DNA of 64,000 bases from Adineta vaga. Lineage: Eukaryota > Rotifera. Where the stretch lies: assembly GCA_021613535.1 (NCBI GenBank), contig CP075494.1, forward strand, positions 3,782,001 through 3,846,000, in the 5' to 3' direction. This document shows, one piece after another, positions 33,745-46,207 of this stretch (its first letter is position 1; each line of letters begins with the position of its first letter). The notes under the pieces are model-generated. The model did not search any database, was not told the DNA's origin, and saw only the letters and a list, made by a program, of their open reading frames with translations. The position numbers and the translations under genes are program-made.

Positions 33745-34737
33745 ATGACTAGTACTCCATTTAACAAAGAATTTACATTAAACAATGCAAGTTCATCCAT
33801 TATTGAATTGATTTCCGGTGAACAAGCTATCGAACAATTACAGAAAAAAGATGATTTTATTAATAATTTAAGTACATTTGATTTAGAATCACGGTTACAA
33901 TCATCTTCATTAACATTTGAAGATTATTTCAAATTCGTTGCGCAACATATTCTCACTTGGGATGAGTCATTATGTCAATCTATTGCATCATGTATTGAGT
34001 ATACCAATACAACTTGTATAAATCAACTGAAATTATTAACCTTTCCCGAACGAATTTTTCTTATACTAACAAACGGTAAAGATGAAAATGATGCTGCATA
34101 TTGTCGTAATGAAAATGTCATTGTAATTCCACGTAGTATGATTTTTTCTGGACAAATAATTAAAATATTTATTCATGAATTGTTTCATATATGGAGTAAA
34201 TGGGAATGCAATTTAAAAGTTCGTGATCAATTATATGCAAGTATAGGATTTCATAAAATACCTCTGGAGAAACAAATTGACTTTCCAGTTAGTTTAAATC
34301 CATTGAAGATAACTAATCCTGATGCACCTATTCTGATGAAATATTACATTGATTTGAAAAAACAGGATGATGAAAGTGACAAATCATACAAGTGTACACC
34401 AATTTTACATGCTTCTCGACCTTTTAATGCAAAAATTTCTACAAATATGTTTGCTTACTTATTGGCAACAACATTAATCTTAGATGATATGACATATCAA
34501 CCATTGGAACCATTAGAATATTTATCTTATGATCAAGCTAGTAATTTCTATGATCAAATTGGAGAAAATACACAATATACTATCCATCCGGAAGAGATTC
34601 TAGCAGAAAATTTCGTACTATGGATGACATCTGCAGATAATATAACTGGATTAAAATCACCTGCTATTGTTAAGAACATGAACGATATAATTTCTAAAGC
34701 GTCTGTAGTAGTGCAGAGTGGAGATGCCCATAATTGA
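33745..34737 (+). CDS. Putative zinc metallopeptidase (HExxH), unnamed family
   Basis: 330 residues, single exon. 'IFIHELFHIWSK' at about 140-150 is a perfect H-E-x-x-H zinc site inside a helix, preceded by a beta strand 'NVIVIP'. 'IHPEEILAENFVLWM' at about 290-305 could give the third, Glu, ligand and resembles the E-x-x-A helix seen in bacterial gluzincin-like proteins. No signal peptide or membrane segment. I do not recognise the family. The intronless gene and bacterial look suggest acquisition by transfer, but that is inference. It ends 12 bp before a telomere-like CCCTCACCC tract (34750-34765). Confidence 0.65.
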   Translation: MTSTPFNKEFTLNNASSSIIELISGEQAIEQLQKKDDFINNLSTFDLESRLQSSSLTFEDYFKFVAQHILTWDESLCQSIASCIEYTNTTCINQLKLLTFPERIFLILTNGKDENDAAYCRNENVIVIPRSMIFSGQIIKIFIHELFHIWSKWECNLKVRDQLYASIGFHKIPLEKQIDFPVSLNPLKITNPDAPILMKYYIDLKKQDDESDKSYKCTPILHASRPFNAKISTNMFAYLLATTLILDDMTYQPLEPLEYLSYDQASNFYDQIGENTQYTIHPEEILAENFVLWMTSADNITGLKSPAIVKNMNDIISKASVVVQSGDAHN

Positions 34738-35065
34738 AATAAATACACCATACCCTCACCCTTAATTTTCTATAGAGGTCAGAGAATTATGTCTGAAAGT
34801 ATAACATTATGCTTATTGACAAATGATTTTCTCAACATAAAGAAAGAAGAGGTCAATATATTGAAATATATTCAGATTGTCCGATGGCAAAATAACAAAA
34901 CACTATCATTGACCGGTCAGTGTGGCGGACATCGAGTCAAACTTCTTTACCTGAATATAAAAAGAACGAGCAATATCGTGTGCATCTCAATCATATTCGT
35001 CTCATTTCTTTTCTCAACGATTCACTTGCTTCACACCTTCATCAAGATGTTTGCAAATGAGCTAA
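34738..35065. other. No gene recognised upstream of the T-box exons
   Basis: An open frame (34789-35085) in another frame has no resemblance to a T-box N-terminus. A short telomere-like tract is at 34750-34765. The expected start exon of the T-box gene was not found here. Confidence 0.4.
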
Positions 35066-35831
35066 ATACATGTTCTTCGGAATAATAAAAATGATCATTC
35101 TTCGATTCACATTCAATTGGAGGATGAACATATTTGGACTGAATTCAACCATATCACACTCGAAAATATGTAAGTATAAATTAAGCATATGAAAAGCTGC
35201 ATATACTGATCAAAATATACATGTTTCTAGAGTAACCTATGCAGGACGCCGATTGTTTCCAAGTATAGAAGTATCGATCGAAAATCTTCAACCATCGGCA
35301 ACATATGATATCTATGTTGATTTGATTGAAAGTGGGCGTTATGTATGGAATAACAACCAATGGATTGAGAGACATAATAACTTCTCAACTTCAAACATCG
35401 GTAACGATGAAAGTGTGCAACAACTTCGAGCATACCTCCATCACGATTCACCTAATTTAGGAAGCTTTTGGATGGCTAAGCCTATTTCGTTTGCTCATCT
35501 CAAACTGACAATGCGCACCGAAAATTTATTACCTCGTCAGGTCATTAATCATGAGGCGTTATATATATCGGGTTTCAATAATATACTTGGAGTGTATTAA
35601 TCTTTGTTTCTTTTAGATCACTGTTAGACCCGTGCATATGTATGTTCCACGTATTCGAATTGTGCAACATCAATCACCGGATGAAGACAAAGTGCTTATT
35701 GATTCGCAAACATTACCCCTAGCTACATTTATTGCCGTTACCAAATATTGGAATGAAGAGGTAAGTATGCGATATTCTACCTGATTAGTTTCGGCAACAT
35801 CATATTTCTGAAACTTTGTTTTTTGTAGGTT
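35066..35831 (+). pseudogene. T-box transcription factor, 5' part (interrupted by a transposon)
   Basis: Four T-box exons: about 35066-35169 ('IQLEDEHIWTEFN'), 35231-35540 ('VTYAGRRLFPSIEVSIENLQ' to 'FWMAKPISFAHLKLT'), 35617-35760 ('YVPRIRIVQ', 'FIAVTKYWNEE'), and the start of a fourth at 35829. Splice phases agree throughout. T-box proteins are DNA-binding developmental regulators. The fourth exon is cut after three bases by the transposon; its continuation is at 46247. In the first exon an in-frame TAA (35063-35065) with no ATG or acceptor after it suggests that the 5' end is also damaged or lies in an exon I could not place. Confidence 0.85.
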
Positions 35832-35868
35832 CCCAAGCAGACAAGATTTTGAAAAAACGCGTGTAAAC
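35832..35868 (+). repeat. Left terminal inverted repeat
   Basis: CCCAAGCAGACAAG...ACGCGTGTAAAC; pairs with 46208-46244 with mismatches at positions 15, 21 and 22. Confidence 0.9.
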
Positions 35869-36612
35869 AGTAGCTACTTTTAGGTCGTGTATGGATGCCA
35901 GTCGCGGTTCCCGATGATCATCGGAAAACGCATAAAAAGAAAACGTCAACACACGATATACTTTGATAATTGCTCAAATTTGCCACAAGTAACCCCATGT
36001 AATTTTGCGGTATAAAAAACGCGTACAAAATGATAGCGTTTCCTCACCACTATTTTTACTGCGTTTCCAATGCTCAATCGGGAACCGCAACCATCAACCA
36101 AAAACGACCATAAAAAGTAAACGTGCAAAAGAAATACTTCTTCACTATAAGAAAAATATGCAGCATACACATTTTAAAAACTCACACGTGTTTTTCTTAA
36201 GATATTAATCGAGTTTTACGACCCTGGTCGGGAACCTCAATTGTCAGATGAAAACGGCTAGAATAATAAAGTGTGAAAACGCACTATCTACAACACAACA
36301 AGCATTCTGATCATTTGCACGATCAACATGAATAATCGCAATCTCATTTATAATAACCAAGCGTTTTTCGACCACCAGTAATCCAACTGTTGAACGCTAA
36401 TACAAAGTGAAAACTCTCCGTATCAAATAAATCCATCTAATCATACTTCTGAACTTTCAACGTGTTCACTGCAAACTTATGCTCCCCTTCCCACTTCCGT
36501 ATCCACATATTTCCACCATGAAGATCGAAAAGAGTAGGACTTTGTATTTACACATACATAATCATTATTTCTTCTTAACTCAAACGAACAAATAAACAGC
36601 TTGGGAAACTGA

Positions 36613-36912
36613 GAGGAGAACGAAACCAGAGGTGACATGCATAACTATCAACGAAGTGCTTTTTTTTATTAGACTAGTAACAAACAACTGATTAAGTTGA
36701 ACAACTGAGGAAAACGAAACCAGAGGTGACATGCATAACTATCAACGAAGTGCTTTTTTTTATTAGACTAGTAACAAACAACTGATTAAGTTGAACAACT
36801 GAGGAAAACGAAACCAGAGGTGACATGCATAACTATCAACGAAGTGCTTTTTTTATTAGACTAGTAACAAACAACTGATTAAGTTGAACAACTGAGAGGA
36901 AAAGGAAACCAG
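36613..36912 (+). repeat. Tandem repeat, 94-bp unit, about 3 copies
   Basis: Unit starts at about GAGGAAAACGAAACCAGAGG; equivalent positions 36621, 36715 and 36809 give a period of 94. Copies are nearly identical (length change in a poly-T run), so the expansion is recent. The fourth copy is only begun. Between the left end and this array (35870-36612) there is no gene; three short motifs around CGGGAACC face each other. Confidence 0.85.
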
Positions 36913-37340
36913 AAGTAAGCTAAGAAGCAATTTTATGAATATTCGTCAAGTTTAGGTGGAAGAGCAGATGAAATGTTATAAAAAGTTAGGTAGAGGTTTT
37001 GAAAAGAATCCAAAACCGTGTTTTGGATTGTCTTATGGATTTTCGGGGACTGGGCGGTTAATGATGAAGGATGCATTGCTTAGGACGGACATTCCATGAG
37101 TCGACTTTCATCAAATCCTATGTGAAATATATCGGATTTTTAGAGAATGCGACAGATTGCTTGGTGGTTCCAACACTTTGGACAAATTTTCATCGTATTC
37201 GGTGAATTTGGCCTGGGTGTAGAGAAGGAAAAGGCAATTGATTGAGAGAGAAGAAACATCGAGAGTAAAAATACGATTCAGGCAATGCATCTGTCCAATG
37301 AATGGATATAGAACAAAGAAGAGAGTTCGGCTGAATGCTG

Positions 37341-37716
37341 CACTGTAAAAAAGAAAGCGTCGAATTACAAACCCTCGAAAAGGATTGATAGTCGCGACAT
37401 GAACCCTTTTTTGGTTTTATGAACGTAAGATACCCTCTCATAAACACTTGTTTTCATAAACGTTGGTAAGGGTTTCTTATACGTTGCACTTCCATAAATC
37501 CTTTAAGGTAGATGAGCATTCATGTACCCTTAAAAGGTTTGTTCATGTACCCTTTTAGAGAAAACGTGGAAAAGAAAAGCGGTTTTCGAGGGTTTATGAA
37601 GGTAATGAACCCTTTAAGGGTATACGAAAGTACAACGTATAAAATACCCTTCCTATGACTTATAAGGTTAATAAACCCCTAAAAAGAGTTTACTATTCCG
37701 CGCTTTTTTTACAGTG
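37341..37716. mobile_element. Nested 376-bp MITE
   Basis: Starts CACTGTAAAAAA and ends TTTTTTACAGTG; the inverted ends continue imperfectly through the following A/G-rich bases. Flanked by TG on both sides (37339-37340, 37717-37718), a possible 2-bp target duplication. Non-coding, with internal copies of ACCCTTTTAA / TTTAAGGGTA in both orientations, so the whole element can fold. The stretch 36913-37340 holds nothing else. Confidence 0.75.
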
Positions 37717-38734
37717 TGTAAAATGAATAGAGATGATTCATTTAAAGGTAGTCAGTTGATGTGTCTTATACAAGTTGAGGGGCCTTTAGTAAGTAAATGA
37801 TTTAGGCGAGATAGTGCATTGGTTTTGAAAAACTGTATTGACGATTTTAGGTATGGTATCTGGGAATGTAATACAGGTTGATTAATACTGTTTACGTTAT
37901 GAGTGAAATTAGTCAAATAAGATAAAGCTCAGTAGTACTTTACATTATTTGCTGTGTGGGCGCTTGTTTTATGATCTTAATGTAAAATGAAAAGGATGCT
38001 GTTATAAAAGAGAAAAAATGCTTTGATTGAAAATATTATCGATTATAATGTCGCCATTGTACGGGCATGAAAAAATCTTGAAACCGTTTATAAATTAATT
38101 TCAAAGAACTAATAGAATCAGGCTTTTGTTTAGTATGGATATAATTAATTAAATTAATTGAAAATTATTTATAAAAGTTCTGGTCATAAAGAACGATGTT
38201 GGTTGCTATTGGCGCATTCGAAAAGTGATTTAAGATTTTACTTGGACTAAATAGATGATACGATATAGAACTAGTTACTTTTGTTTACGTTTGCTTGGAA
38301 GAATGCTCGGCGAAATATTGTATAGAGCATTGTATGCACCAAGGCGAAATATTCTACGTCTAACTGCAGGGATATAGGCGAAATTTTCCACAGTGCTTTG
38401 TATGCATATAGGCAAAATGTTGTAAGCATTGTTGTTCGTGTATTTGTTGCCTTTGTTCAGTGGGACGGATGATAGTATATAAGGCTCGATGATCACTGGG
38501 TTATCGCATTTATTTTCCATGGGAAAATCTCTTTATCTATATTACTTTTCACTTATTCACTTCTCTCTAAAGTATTTTGATTTTTAACGATTACTTAATT
38601 AATTTACTACTATTGTTTTTCAGATTATCTTTTAGTTATTAACGTTCATCGAGAAAAGATTCCTCTTAACGTCATAGGCGATATTATTTCTTATAATTGT
38701 ATTAGTTGATACATTTTCTTGTATCTTATTGACT
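37717..38734. other. Non-coding part of the transposon
   Basis: No convincing gene. An 81-codon minus-strand frame (38275-38520) covers a degenerate repeat containing GGCGAAATATT-like units and is not recognised. The promoter of the BEN-like gene should lie towards the end of this stretch. Confidence 0.4.
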
Positions 38735-40396
38735 ATGAAACGATCCAATGCCTCAATTAACAATAATCGAGATCTTATGTCATCTCAATCAAAACGTAAT
38801 CGATCAACAGGTGTTTCGAACGATAAGGAAAATAATGTTTCTACAGATAATAATCATATTTCTACTTTCGATAAAGAAACATCCAGTAAACTTACTCAAC
38901 GTTCGAAAATAAATAGATTTAATAATACTTGTCGTGAAAATAGTTTAACTAATATGTCAAACGTACAATCTCAACCTACCATTTCATTTTCATCATCTCC
39001 ATCTTTGAAAAATAAACCAATCTCGATAAACAACAATGACAAATCTCGTACTGATACGAATAAAACATTTCCTGCTGAACCAGTTGATCTTGAATTAGAA
39101 GATTGTCGTGTAAATAATATTCATAATCGTGCATCAGCAAATTCACGATCACAGTTAGTACTTTTTTCAGTATTTCATTTATGCATTGCTCGATTATTAT
39201 TAGACCAACTGTAACACCTTCAACAGCTAAGAAACAAGTATCGAAATGGTAATACATCAATGTAGATAAAACTTGTGATATGAAAAGTTTTAATACTTTT
39301 TTCATTGAAAATAGTTTGACACAAATTCCCGATCGTGGTCAATCTTCTAACTTGTGTAATGCATTTTTGAATCAATCAACAACATCAACATCAAGTAGCA
39401 ATTCGATTTCTTCACATATTGAGGGTACATTAGAATACCGTGAACTTAAACGCCTTTATTTGAAAGAAAAAGCGTTGGCAGAAGAATGGAGGAAAGATTA
39501 CGCTATTTTAAAGAGCCAAATGGCTACTTTAAAAGCAACCAGTATTCGTATGTTAAAATTTTTTCATTAGTTTTCAAATTTAATTTTCAAAAAAAAACTT
39601 GTTGCGAAGATTGAGAAAGCTATTTCCAACCTAAAAGTTGTATGATAAAATATAAAATACTTTCCTATATTATCTTAGTAACTTTGACAGACTATTCAGT
39701 ATCTTCTAGTTTAGCTTGGTAGCATTCTTCATTCATTATTTTTGCTTTTAGCTCGTCCAACAGCTGATGTTATTGAATGGATACGAGAACTAATGGACAT
39801 TTTAAATAGCAACGGAATGTTTACCGGTGACGGACGCACTTTGGATCAGATCGGAGAGGATTTAGGTGTTGATCCTGCTAGTCTTGCAACAGTTTTAGCT
39901 CGTACGCCTCAGAAATCTTCTCTCAAGCTTTTTCGTTTGTTATATCCTACAATCAGTAGTCGAGCGCATTGTCGATCGATTTTATCAGTTCCAGATGAAC
40001 AATTAACAAATATCTACAGTAAATTTTCAATTTTTTAATAGATATATATATTATCTTATTCTAGATTACGTACGTACTCTACACCGAAATCTGAGTTTTA
40101 GCATGGCCGATATGCGCAAAGCTATTGGCACCAGCATCCGCAGTGCAATGTGCGAGTTGCGCCGAATGCAACAACATGATCAACAACGATCAGATGATTT
40201 ACCAGGTGATCACGATTTGGATGCAAATGAAACACATGAATCAAATGAACATATGGTTAGTGATTTCAATGCAGATGATGAGTTTATTGGTGAAGAAAAT
40301 GAAGACGATGATCAGGACGAATATGATGACGAAGAAGATGAACATCTTCTTGAAATTGATGATGATGATGAAGAAGAAGAAGAAGAAGACGAATAA
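38735..40396 (+). CDS. Transposon-encoded coiled-coil/BEN-like protein with acidic tail
   Basis: Exons 38735-39153, 39204-39248, 39315-39541, 39752-40018 and 40065-40396; all phases agree, 429 residues, no internal stop. Residues 1-190: disordered, Ser/Asn-rich. About 195-230: charged coiled coil ('ELKRLYLKEKALAEEW'). About 235-370: a helical domain with 'LKLFRLLYPTISS', 'LTNIYNYVRTLHRN' and 'AIGTSIRSAMCELRR', which resembles the BEN domain of DNA-binding and chromatin proteins. The C-terminus is an almost pure Asp/Glu tail. Probably an accessory DNA-binding factor of the element, like the second protein of some CACTA elements. The BEN call is by eye and could be wrong. Confidence 0.65.
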
Positions 40397-40930
40397 TAAC
40401 ATACTAATGTTCTATTCTTCTTATGTACTCCGCATCTTTTATTTCCTTTTCTATTGAATTTGATTACTTATATTATTCGTTTAATTCTTCTGCTCTTCGT
40501 GGTGTTTTTTTTACTTCCAAAAGTTCATTATAATATTTACATTGATTTTTCTATTGCTTATTAAAAGTTTAATTGATCTAAAACTACGAATTTTTTAAAT
40601 TTATTCCTAGGATATACAGCTTTACTTATATCGATGTTTCAATATTGAATGCGAATATACAGAAAAATTCGTATAAAAAAATCTCAATGGTACAGCAGAT
40701 AATCAAGAATACATGCTTTGGGTTTGATCACTTATAATAATATAGCTAAACGACCAAGATTATCTTCTAACAAATTCTATTGAAAAGGAATTTTTGCTTA
40801 ACCGAATTAACGAACAAAAAGAGAATAAAATTCGTTTATTTCTATTGAAATATTAGATTATATTTTAATCAATTGAGTTTAATATTGTTTATATATTCAT
40901 ATATATATATATATGATCTAGATTATAACA
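40397..40930. other. Spacer between the two transposon genes
   Basis: AT-rich, ends in a (TA)n run at about 40899-40914 just before the transposase ATG; could serve as its promoter. Confidence 0.4.
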
Positions 40931-43900
40931 ATGCATGGTAATAATGAATGTCCATTACGTCCTGCTAAAGCTATTGCTCGACAGTTACGGGCTGCTACTG
41001 AACGTCTTGCGAGAAACAATTTACTGTCGACCATTATTTCGATTGATCCACACGATATTGAGTAAGTGCATAATAAAGTATATATTTGTTTTAATAGTTA
41101 TCATAAAAACACAGAATAAATGTGAACCACAATACTGAACCAGATGATATCAATGATCTGGCAGATAATTCAATTATGGTAGACGGAGATGAGGCGCAAA
41201 TGCAAACGGATTCAATAATGCGTGATGACACCGTTGTAGTTGATTATCCATATTTAGATGATGATAATGATATTGATGATATACAGAATGAACATGCAGA
41301 AGATCAATGTACTGTCAATGATGCTCAATCATCTATACCTAGTTGCGAAGAAATATCGATCGCTATTGCCCTTTAACGACATAGACACAATCTATCCAAA
41401 TCATGTGTCAACGACTTTTGTCATTTGCTAAGTGTACTTGGCGTTAAAAATGTTCCTACAGATTTTCGTACTATCGAAAAATATCTTATAAAAAAGCAGG
41501 AAAATATTTTACAAAGCAAAAAGGTTTTTGTTTGTCCACAATGTAGTTATAGAGGGACTAGTTCATCCAAATGTGAGAACGAAAGTTGTAACTTAAAAAC
41601 TGGCTTTCATTCTACTCCAACAACATTATGTACATTTCGGCTTTTACCTCAAATAATATCAATATTAGAACGCCATACCATTTTACCAGAGTGCAATGGA
41701 AAATATCATTTAGGAGTATCAGATGTTCAAGAAAGTCACATTCGTCGAAATATTGTTTTAAAAGAACGATTATTGGATCCAAATAAACAAATAGTAACTT
41801 TTCTTTTGAATAGTGACGGTGTCGTTATCAAAAAGTTTAGTCGATCAGTTTGGATAACGTCGATGGTTATAAATGAGCTACCTCGAAAGATAAGATTTAA
41901 CAACAATAACATTATCATTTGTTCTATATCTATGGGTAGTAACAAGCCGAAAAAGTATGAATTTCAAAGTTTCATATCTGAATGGGTGCATGAATTGAAA
42001 CAACTCGAACTTGGTTTTTATATATGTCCGCCTAATTTAAATGAGAATTTCGTAAAGGTACATGGTTTTCTAATTGCCGCGGCACTTGACAAGCCAGCAC
42101 AAGCTTTACTGATGAACATCAATGATCCAACAGGATACTATAGTTGTGTGCGCTGTACCATAAAAGGTGATTTATTATAGTTTTTTGCTATTTTTATGAC
42201 TAAAATTGGAATTCATAGTTACATATCCTGAATTCTAAGTAAGATTCTACGAGTAAAAAGAACGATTATTTATTGAATCACGATCACTGAAGGACACAAT
42301 AGAAATCAAAATACCTTTATGTTTAAAGTTATCAAGTAGATAAAAATCATTTTATTTTTACTTAGTTTTATCGTATAAACTATCATGTTCTAAGTCTTCC
42401 TCTTATATGAATAATCGTTTCATAAATTGTGCAACTTTGTATAAACGTAAACTACCTATGCTTTACGAAATTGTTATTCAATTAATATTCTATTAAATCG
42501 TGCATATTTTTCGTAGCAGTTAGATCGAAAAGATTTTGGATTTTTCATCTTCAACTATATAATTATAGTCGTATAATTGAAGCTGAAAAACAAATCGAAA
42601 GTCTTTAATAATATATAAAAAAAAGTCTTTTGTCCAACTAATCAATATATTTATATACTCAATTATTAGTTATGATTTGATTTAAGGTATGTCTGTGAAA
42701 AAAGGAAAAGGTAGCACTCGAGTGTTCATAAGAGATGTAAAGGATGTGATTGAAGATCGAAATAATCATCTATATGATATACATATATTCAATCTATCAC
42801 GAGTAAGTATGGTTCTATAATATTATCAGCAGATTTTTCGTTATATTTATTCTAGAAAGCATCAAAATCAAAACAGAACTCTATTGATCCTGCTTGTGGA
42901 CATCAAGGCCCATGTCTTTTGCGTACTTTGTCCTACTTTGATGTTGGACAATCATTTACTTCTGATTCTCTTCACAATGTGTATTCGGGAACGTTCGTAA
43001 GAATTTATATACAAAGAATATTTCCAATTAAACTACCACTTTATTATATTTAATAGAAGCGTTTATTAGAAATATGGTTCACAACTCCTAAGAAATCTTA
43101 CTCAATAAAAACAAGTTTGAATTTGATCGAAAAAAAACTTGATTCAATTCGGTATCCTACCACCACATATCATTTACCTTCTCGATTAAGACATTTCCAA
43201 ACATTCAAAGGAAATGAATTTCGTTTAACATTATTGTTTGGCTATCAGTAAGTACAACGATATTTTGTAAAACATAGTTTGTATCTTTTTCATCAATTGC
43301 ATACATGTCTACACTTTTATACTGACGAAATATATGTTAGTACAGAAAGTACATTTTGACAATGTCTTTTATGGAAAAATTCTAGTTAAAAAGACATTTA
43401 ATATACTCCCTCGTTTAGTTAAGTTGTAGTTATTCTAATGAAAAATATATAAATGCTTATTAATTAAGAAATAAGATAAACATCGCTAACGTACTCTTAA
43501 AGATGCAAAGAAACTTTTTAAAATTTTTATTTAGATATTTTGAACCATTTCTTCCAGCTCATCATTACAAACACTTGAAGCTTCTCGCGTTTGCTATGTC
43601 TTTATCAGAATCATCTATGCTTGCTGATGATACAATTGATACAATTGAATTTTTATTGGACGAATTTGATCGTTTATTTTCAATATTGTATTCAGTGAGT
43701 ATGTTAATATGCATACAAGTATGACGTAACACATAAATAAAACTATATTTTTGATTATACCAGACAAATTCACGCGTCTTTATACACTATTAAATTTCAT
43801 TCGAAACACTATTTATAATATAGTCTGACAATTGTCTCTACAATATGTAGATGATTAAATATATTTTTCCTCTAATAACAAGGTTACAGTGAATCGCATT

Positions 43901-45280
43901 GAAAGGAATAACTTCGTATACTCAACGTCTCATACAAAAGTAGATAATGAGTGAAGAAAAAGACGATTTATAAACAGCTTTGATTTTGTACTCTGTGTTT
44001 CTCGTGATTATTTAATGTCTCCAGATCATCATTTAGTCATTTGATTCATTTCTCCTCAAAATTTGAATATAACTATTTCAGTAACGCTTTATACAACTCA
44101 TCTAATACACTATAACATGTTAACTGAATATATGTGGACTTATAAATAATAAGTGCTTTCGACAATATCGTTTACACAAGAACTTTTATAGAAAAAAGCT
44201 CTTGGTATCAAAAACTATATAGCAATTTAATAGTTTGGTGAAAAATTGTGTTGTTTTCTGAGCAATCGAAATATGTAAAACATTGTTCTTAAGAAAATAT
44301 AACCTGTATTTTCTGACTATAATTGGAATAGCATAAGGCCAATTTTGAAAGCTCATCACAGATAATTTTTTTAATGCTTTTATAACGTTAATCAGCACTG
44401 TTATTGACAATTGAAATTTAATTTATTTTCTAAAACTAGTATTTTTAAGGAAAACACAATGACATCCGTCATACATTCTATGATACATATTCCTCAATCT
44501 CTGAGAGATTTTGGTCCAATGCAAAACTTCTCTACCTTCAATTTTGAAAGTACGATTGGTATGTTTCAAAACGATAAAGATGATTATTTTATTTCGAACA
44601 AACGTTCGATATTTTATACTTTAGGTTCGATTATTCAATCAATCAATGGACCCAATCTTATTATATCAGAATTGTTCAATAATATTAACATTGTGCAAAG
44701 TGCAATGAAACAAGTAACTAATTTTACATTTAATCGATCGTTAAAATTATTTGTGCGTCGTTTATTCTCGTCCAAACGTCAAGCGCTACCAACTGAAAAA
44801 TCTATAAATGAAAACAGCCATCTTCGTTTTGGTCGAAAAGCAGAGTTGTCTTTTGATAATAGTTTCACGAACTACTTACACGCCAATTCGTTCATGAACT
44901 TGCCGCTTTATCAAACGTTTTGGAAAAACAATGTCCAGTTCTCGGTATACAATACTCGTTCGACTACAAAAAATTCCGACTCTTGTTTATTGTTTAAATG
45001 TAAACAAAATGAATTTAACTGTGGGTTTATTTCTGCTATTATTCATGAATCAGCACAAGATTGTCGGCTGATTCTTCATACAGTAGATATTAGTAGTCGA
45101 GATACTCTTAAATTAAAAAATAAACAAATAATTAATCCATTCATATTTTGGGGGAAAATGACAAATCCAACTCATCTGACTACAATTAATGTACACGATA
45201 TCATTGTCAAACTGGCTTATAGCAAAAGTGATGAAGTTTTTCATTTCTTTCGTTATCCTAACATTGTTGAAAGCACCTAA
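40931..45280 (+). pseudogene. CACTA/EnSpm-Plavaka-type transposase, one internal stop
   Basis: Seven exons: 40931-41061, 41115-42166, 42687-42802, 42856-42996, 43057-43247, 43535-43694 and 44450-45280; all phases agree, 873 codons. Family signs: a zinc-like C-x2-C group ('CPQCSYRG'), 'FLLNSDGVVIKKFSRSVW' followed by 'VINELP' (first catalytic Asp region of the CACTA DDE domain), 'AALDKPAQALLMN' and 'SCVRC' (second Asp and Cys pair), then 'LHNVYSG' and 'HIPQSLRDFGPMQNFSTFNF', typical of the C-terminal half. One in-frame TAA at 41374-41376 (codon 131) breaks it; a start after the stop might still give the DDE part. Introns of 520 and 755 bp are far longer than in host genes. Confidence 0.82.
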
Positions 45281-46207
45281 AAATAACACTCATTTATGCA
45301 TGTTATACTGATAATTTGTTGAACCATTCTTTTCATCATGAAAATATGTTGTTTTTCTTTAAGTCCTTTTTATCATTATTTTAGATAAAATCAATCTTGT
45401 CAAATTAAAGACGGACTGTATATGTTGAAGTTCACTTCGAATTTCATGAATGTATATCATATTTGCATTTCATATATGTTATATATGTATATCATTGTTT
45501 TATCAAGAAAAGCTGTACCTGAAGCACTTATAAAAAATGGTTTTGAAATATGTAATAGAAACTATAGCATGTAATCAAGATAAACATCAGTAATTTATGT
45601 GTTTTCATAGCTTAGAAATACAGATGACGGAAGATATATGTGTTAAATCGATAACAATGGTAATTTAACACCAATAATCATGTGAGTTTTTTTCTTATAC
45701 GTTAAAACGCTCTGATGTGGAGCATTTATCGGATCTACACGCCTTTTTCCGGCAGAAACTATGATTTTGAACATGTAACGTAAACAAAAAATTGATAGAG
45801 TTTGTAAACGTGAATTGAATTCGTCAAGACGCATTTAATTTTCTCCTTTTTGACATTAACAAATTGATATTTCCCAGGAGGATGCGAAAAGAATTTTCTC
45901 CGAAATAAAACGCACGAAGTTGCAATTTTCCAGCATGTACATCATTATGATTGACAATGAAGTTCGTTTCATTCAAATCTATAAGATTTAACGCGTGACA
46001 TCTGAGATATTCAAACATTTACACACTTGTAATAAGAACCGGGCAGTCAAACGTTACAAAAAGCAATATTCAGTCTGTTTACACGTCTCTTTATAGCGGT
46101 CAAAAAAATTTCTCCCGTGCTCACAGCTATAAAGCTAGTATCTTTACGCTTACACAGCCACTTTTTTCTACACGCGTTTAAACACTGAAATAATGCAATT
46201 CTTCAGC
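45281..46207. other. Right non-coding end of the transposon
   Basis: No gene. From about 45690 repeated motifs built on CGTTTAAA, ACGCGT and TTTACAC occur in both directions, like the left end. Confidence 0.5.

Noticed and set aside
33551-33748. Hydrophobic open frame overlapping the HExxH gene by four bases
   Set aside because: Looks like bacterial translational coupling, but nothing else here is operon-like; pyrimidine-rich 5' region gives chance Phe/Leu/Ile codons.
37190-37447. Minus-strand frame spanning the MITE border
   Set aside because: Crosses the left end of the MITE, no resemblance.
40125-40457. Met/Lys-rich open frame
   Set aside because: Alternate frame of the acidic tail of the BEN-like gene.
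40899-40914. (TA)n run, considered as a replication or AT-hook signal
   Set aside because: Simple microsatellite; similar runs occur at 55108 and 52612.
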